From: Desulfuromonadales bacterium C00003107
GTDB taxonomy: Bacteria > Desulfobacterota > Desulfuromonadia > Desulfuromonadales > Syntrophotaleaceae
Length of the DNA: 8,181 nucleotides
Direction: 5' to 3'
Assembly (NCBI GenBank): GCA_001751225.1
Contig: MAXT01000023.1
Coordinates: 1 to 8,181, forward strand
Made by a program: the position numbers and the translations under genes. The notes under the pieces were generated by a model, which searched no databases, was not told the DNA's origin, and saw only the letters and a program-made list of their open reading frames with translations. Numbering within the stretch: position 1 is the first letter of the stretch; each line of letters starts with the position of its first letter. Below, piece by piece: positions 5,954 to 8,181 of the stretch.

Positions 5954-6349
5954 ATGGCTAAGCCTGGTAAGAAGACGGTAAGAAAGAGTAGGGAAAAAAA
6001 GAATGTTGCCAACGGCATTGCGCATATTCAGGCGACCTTCAATAATACAATCGTGACGTTTACCGACGTCAGCGGTAATGTGGTTTCCTGGTCAACCTGT
6101 GGCGCCAATAGCTTTAAGGGCTCCCGTAAAAGCACTCCCTTTGCAGCGCAGATTGCTGCTGAGGAAGCTGCCAAGAAAGCCCAGGATCACGGCATGCGCT
6201 CGGTTGAAATTCGAGTTAAGGGCCCTGGTTCCGGCCGTGAGTCGGCCCTGCGAGCCATTTCGGCTGCTGGTCTCAACATCAGTCTGATCAAAGATGTGAC
6301 CCCCATTCCGCACAACGGTTGTCGTCCGCCGAAGCGCAGAAGAGTCTAA
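5954..6349 (+). CDS. rpsK: 30S ribosomal protein S11
   Basis: A complete 131-residue S11, a platform protein near the mRNA exit site. Conserved blocks are [15 protein letters not shown] (24-38), [13 protein letters not shown] (54-66), [14 protein letters not shown] (88-101) and the C-terminal [18 protein letters not shown] (114-131). The PHNG within it corresponds to the Asn-Gly site that is converted to isoaspartate in E. coli S11. The ATG at 5954 follows GGAGG at 5945-5949 with a short 4-nt gap. Codons 14-16 (GAA AAA AAG) create an in-frame A_AAA_AAG heptamer, discussed as a finding. It lies 11 nt after rpsM. Confidence 0.98.
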   Translation: MAKPGKKTVRKSREKKNVANGIAHIQATFNNTIVTFTDVSGNVVSWSTCGANSFKGSRKSTPFAAQIAAEEAAKKAQDHGMRSVEIRVKGPGSGRESALRAISAAGLNISLIKDVTPIPHNGCRPPKRRRV

Positions 6350-6355
6350 CCATAC

Positions 6356-6372
6356 AAGGAGGATGAACGTTG
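6356..6372 (+). promoter_or_regulatory. Strong Shine-Dalgarno site plus TTG start of rpsD
   Basis: AAGGAGG at 6356-6362 lies 7 nt before the TTG at 6370. An ATG directly abutting the site (6363) is out of frame, gives only MNVG before a stop and has no spacer, so it is not the start. Confidence 0.85.
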
Positions 6373-6999
6373 GCTAGATATACTGGACCCGTCTGCCGTC
6401 AGTGTAGAAGGGAAAATATGAAGTTGTTCCTGAAAGGGGACAGGTGCTATACCGACAAGTGTGCTGTTGAGCGGCGGAACTACGCCCCGGGGGTTCATGG
6501 TCAGGGTCGCGTCAAGGTTACCGAATACGGAACCCAGTTGCGGGAAAAACAGCGTGTCAAGCGCACCTACGGTCTGTTGGAAAAGCAGTTTCGTGCTTAT
6601 TTCGATAAGGCTGATCGTGCCAAAGGTGTTACCGGTGAAAACTTGCTGGTGTTGCTTGAGCGTCGCTTTGACAGCGTTGTTTACCGTCTCGGCTTTGCCA
6701 GTTCCCGTAATGAGGCTCGTTTGCTCATTCGCCAGGGGCACTTTCTGGTCAATGGTCGCAAGGTGAATATCCCTTCCTTTCTCGTGCGGGTCAACGATGT
6801 TGTCGAATTGCGGGAAAAGAGCCGTAAGATCGCACGTGTTAACGACTCTCTCGACGGCGTTATGCGTCGTGGCGTGCCTTCCTGGGTAGAGTTGGAGCGA
6901 GACGCTTTTAAGGGGACCTTAAAGACCCTGCCCGTTCGCGAAGAGATGACGACGCCTGCGTTCCAAGAACAGCTGATCGTCGAGCTCTATTCGAAGTAA
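6370..6999 (+). CDS. rpsD: 30S ribosomal protein S4, zinc-finger type
   Basis: A complete 209-residue S4 from a TTG start. S4 nucleates 30S assembly by binding the 16S 5' domain, lines the mRNA entry channel and, in E. coli, represses the alpha operon. The N-terminus [15 protein letters not shown] carries C9, C12, C26 and C31, the same spacing as the zinc site of Thermus S4. [12 protein letters not shown] (67-78) follows, then the S4 RNA-binding domain (about 98-160, with [20 protein letters not shown]) and the typical VPSWVELE and IVELYSK ending. Its place between rpsK and rpoA matches enterobacteria, not Bacillus, where rpsD lies elsewhere. A hairpin follows the stop codon. Confidence 0.98.
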   Translation: MARYTGPVCRQCRRENMKLFLKGDRCYTDKCAVERRNYAPGVHGQGRVKVTEYGTQLREKQRVKRTYGLLEKQFRAYFDKADRAKGVTGENLLVLLERRFDSVVYRLGFASSRNEARLLIRQGHFLVNGRKVNIPSFLVRVNDVVELREKSRKIARVNDSLDGVMRRGVPSWVELERDAFKGTLKTLPVREEMTTPAFQEQLIVELYSK

Positions 7000-7006
7000 T
7001 CGCGAC

Positions 7007-7035
7007 ATGAGGCGGTTGTAACCTCATTATGGAGG
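7007..7035 (+). promoter_or_regulatory. Hairpin with competing pairing at the rpoA Shine-Dalgarno site
   Basis: ATGAGG (7007-7012) and CCTCAT (7022-7027) form a perfect 6-bp stem with a 9-nt loop just after the rpsD stop. The CCTC of the 3' arm (7022-7025) is also complementary to GAGG (7032-7035) within the rpoA Shine-Dalgarno site, so the two pairings exclude each other. There is no T-run, so it is not an intrinsic terminator. Regulation is inferred. Confidence 0.45.
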
Positions 7036-7041
7036 ATCCGG

Positions 7042-8058
7042 ATGTATAAAAACTGGAGAGATCTCATCAAGCCAAAGCGCCTCCAGATTGAATCGGACAG
7101 CCTGTCTGATTGTTATGGAAAGTTTAAGGCGGAGCCTTTTGAACGTGGATTCGGTACCACTTTGGGTAATGCTTTGCGGCGAGTGCTTCTGTCGTCTTTG
7201 CAGGGCGCTGCTATCACTTCCGTGCGGATCAAGGGCGTCCTCCATGAGTTCTCGACCATCCCCGGTGTTACTGAGGATGTTACCGATATTATTCTGAACC
7301 TCAAAGGTGTGCTACTTAAGTTGCACGGTAATGAGGGACGAAATATTCGCCTTGTTAAAAAGGGCGCCGGATTAATTACTGCCCGTGATATCGTAACAGA
7401 TTCTCACGTCGAGATACTTAATCCCGACCATCACATTCTGACCTGCTCAAAAGAGGCTGATGTGGAGATCGACATGGTCGTGGCCCTGGGTAAAGGATAC
7501 GTTCCGGCCGAGCGTAATCGCGATGAAAAGGCACCGGTTGGTACTATCCCAATTGATGCCATCTTCTCACCCATCAAAAAAGTCAATTTTACTGTGACCA
7601 ACGCTCGTGTCGGCCAGATTACTGACTTCGACAAGCTGAACCTTGAGGTCTTTACGGATGGCAGTGTTCGTGCCGATGATGCCGTTGCCTACGGGGCCAA
7701 GATTCTTAAGGAGCAGTTACAGATCTTTATCAATTTTGATGAAGAGGCCGAAACACAGGGCGTTGATGAGAACGAAGAGGGCCGAAAAATCAATGAAAAC
7801 CTCTATCGCTCTGTAGACGAACTTGAGCTTTCGGTGCGCAGTGCCAATTGCCTTAAAAATGCCAATATTCACCTGATCGGTGATCTTGTGCAGCGATCCG
7901 AAGCAGAAATGCTTAAAACTCAGAACTTTGGGCGTAAATCACTGAATGAGATCAAGGACATCTTGGCTGAGATGGGCTTGTCCCTGGGGTTGGCTCTGGA
8001 CGGATTTCCCGATCCTGAATATCTAAAGCTGATTCGTGAGGGTAGCGAGGACGTTTGA
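7042..8058 (+). CDS. rpoA: DNA-directed RNA polymerase subunit alpha
   Basis: A 338-residue alpha subunit, whose dimer scaffolds assembly of beta and beta' in the core RNA polymerase. The N-terminal domain (about 1-235) has [20 protein letters not shown] (32-51), the alpha dimer/beta contact signature. An acidic linker (233-247, [15 protein letters not shown]) leads to the C-terminal domain (about 252-325). That domain contains [20 protein letters not shown] (264-283), including R266 and N269 that align with E. coli R265 and N268 used to bind UP-element DNA, and [20 protein letters not shown] (296-315). The ATG at 7042 follows GGAGG at 7031-7035. It lies in the standard place between rpsD and rplQ. 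Confidence 0.98.
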   Translation: MYKNWRDLIKPKRLQIESDSLSDCYGKFKAEPFERGFGTTLGNALRRVLLSSLQGAAITSVRIKGVLHEFSTIPGVTEDVTDIILNLKGVLLKLHGNEGRNIRLVKKGAGLITARDIVTDSHVEILNPDHHILTCSKEADVEIDMVVALGKGYVPAERNRDEKAPVGTIPIDAIFSPIKKVNFTVTNARVGQITDFDKLNLEVFTDGSVRADDAVAYGAKILKEQLQIFINFDEEAETQGVDENEEGRKINENLYRSVDELELSVRSANCLKNANIHLIGDLVQRSEAEMLKTQNFGRKSLNEIKDILAEMGLSLGLALDGFPDPEYLKLIREGSEDV

Positions 8059-8063
8059 TCCTC
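8047..8063 (+). other. Small hairpin over the rpoA stop codon
   Basis: GAGGA (8047-8051) and TCCTC (8059-8063) form a 5-bp stem around a 7-nt loop that holds the TGA stop. It is short and has no T-run. It may be chance. Confidence 0.3.
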
Positions 8064-8102
8064 AGATACCCCGTTAAGTAACGAAGAAAGGACCGTAGAA
8101 CC

Positions 8103-8181
8103 ATGCGTCACAATAAATCCGGCAGGCGGCTCGGCCGCAATTCGAGTCATCGGGCCGCAATGATGCGCAACATGGTGACAT
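8103..8181 (+). CDS. rplQ: 50S ribosomal protein L17 (5' end only)
   Basis: The first 26 codons of a gene cut by the window end. The reading frame from ATG 8103 gives MRHNKSGRRLGRNSSHRAAM followed by MRNMVT, the standard L17 opening (MRHxKxGRKLGRxxSHRxAMxRNM). L17 sits near the peptide exit tunnel on the 50S subunit. AAAGGA at 8087-8092 precedes the ATG by 10 nt. It follows rpoA by 44 nt, the usual last gene of the alpha operon. Confidence 0.96.
   Translation, partial: MRHNKSGRRLGRNSSHRAAMMRNMVT

Noticed and set aside
6363..6377. ATG-started mini-ORF overlapping the rpsD start
   Set aside because: The ATG touches the Shine-Dalgarno site with no spacer and the ORF is four codons, so initiation there is improbable.

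Overview
The window is an uninterrupted stretch of the spc and alpha ribosomal-protein operons, all on the + strand. It runs from the 3' end of rpsN through rpsH, rplF, rplR, rpsE, rpmD, rplO, secY, adk, map, rpmJ, rpsM, rpsK, rpsD and rpoA into the 5' end of rplQ. That is fourteen complete genes and two cut by the window edges. No tRNA, rRNA, mobile element, CRISPR array or convincing terminator was found. Coding density is very high: the longest gap is 77 nt (map-rpmJ), then 44 nt (rpoA-rplQ) and 42 nt (rpsD-rpoA).

The likely source is a delta-type proteobacterium of the Desulfuromonadales/Geobacterales group. This is inference from protein flavour and gene order, not from a search. The SecY, S5 and methionine aminopeptidase sequences resemble what I recall for Geobacter/Pelobacter-type organisms. 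The order is a blend: adk-map sits between secY and rpmJ as in Firmicutes, while rpsD lies between rpsK and rpoA as in enterobacteria. infA, which often lies between map and rpmJ, is missing here. S14 is the short zinc-ribbon type, and S4, L36 and adenylate kinase also keep four-ligand zinc sites.

Region by region: 1-2634 carries S14, S8, L6, L18, S5, L30 and L15. Positions 2636-5361 carry the translocon channel SecY, adenylate kinase and methionine aminopeptidase, tightly packed (1 nt gap, 15 nt gap, then a 1-nt overlap). Positions 5439-6999 carry L36, S13, S11 and S4, and 7042-8181 carry RNA polymerase alpha and the start of L17. The genes jointly supply ribosome assembly, co-translational export, N-terminal Met removal, nucleotide balance and the RNA polymerase scaffold.

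This is core housekeeping DNA and I see no new gene system in it. The points worth a second look are small. Three 30S protein genes (rpsE, rpsM, rpsD) start with TTG behind strong Shine-Dalgarno sites. Two perfect 8-bp inverted repeats lie inside rplR and rpmD. A possible anti-SD switch precedes rpoA. A 15-bp exact direct repeat links the map-rpmJ spacer to the beginning of rpmJ.
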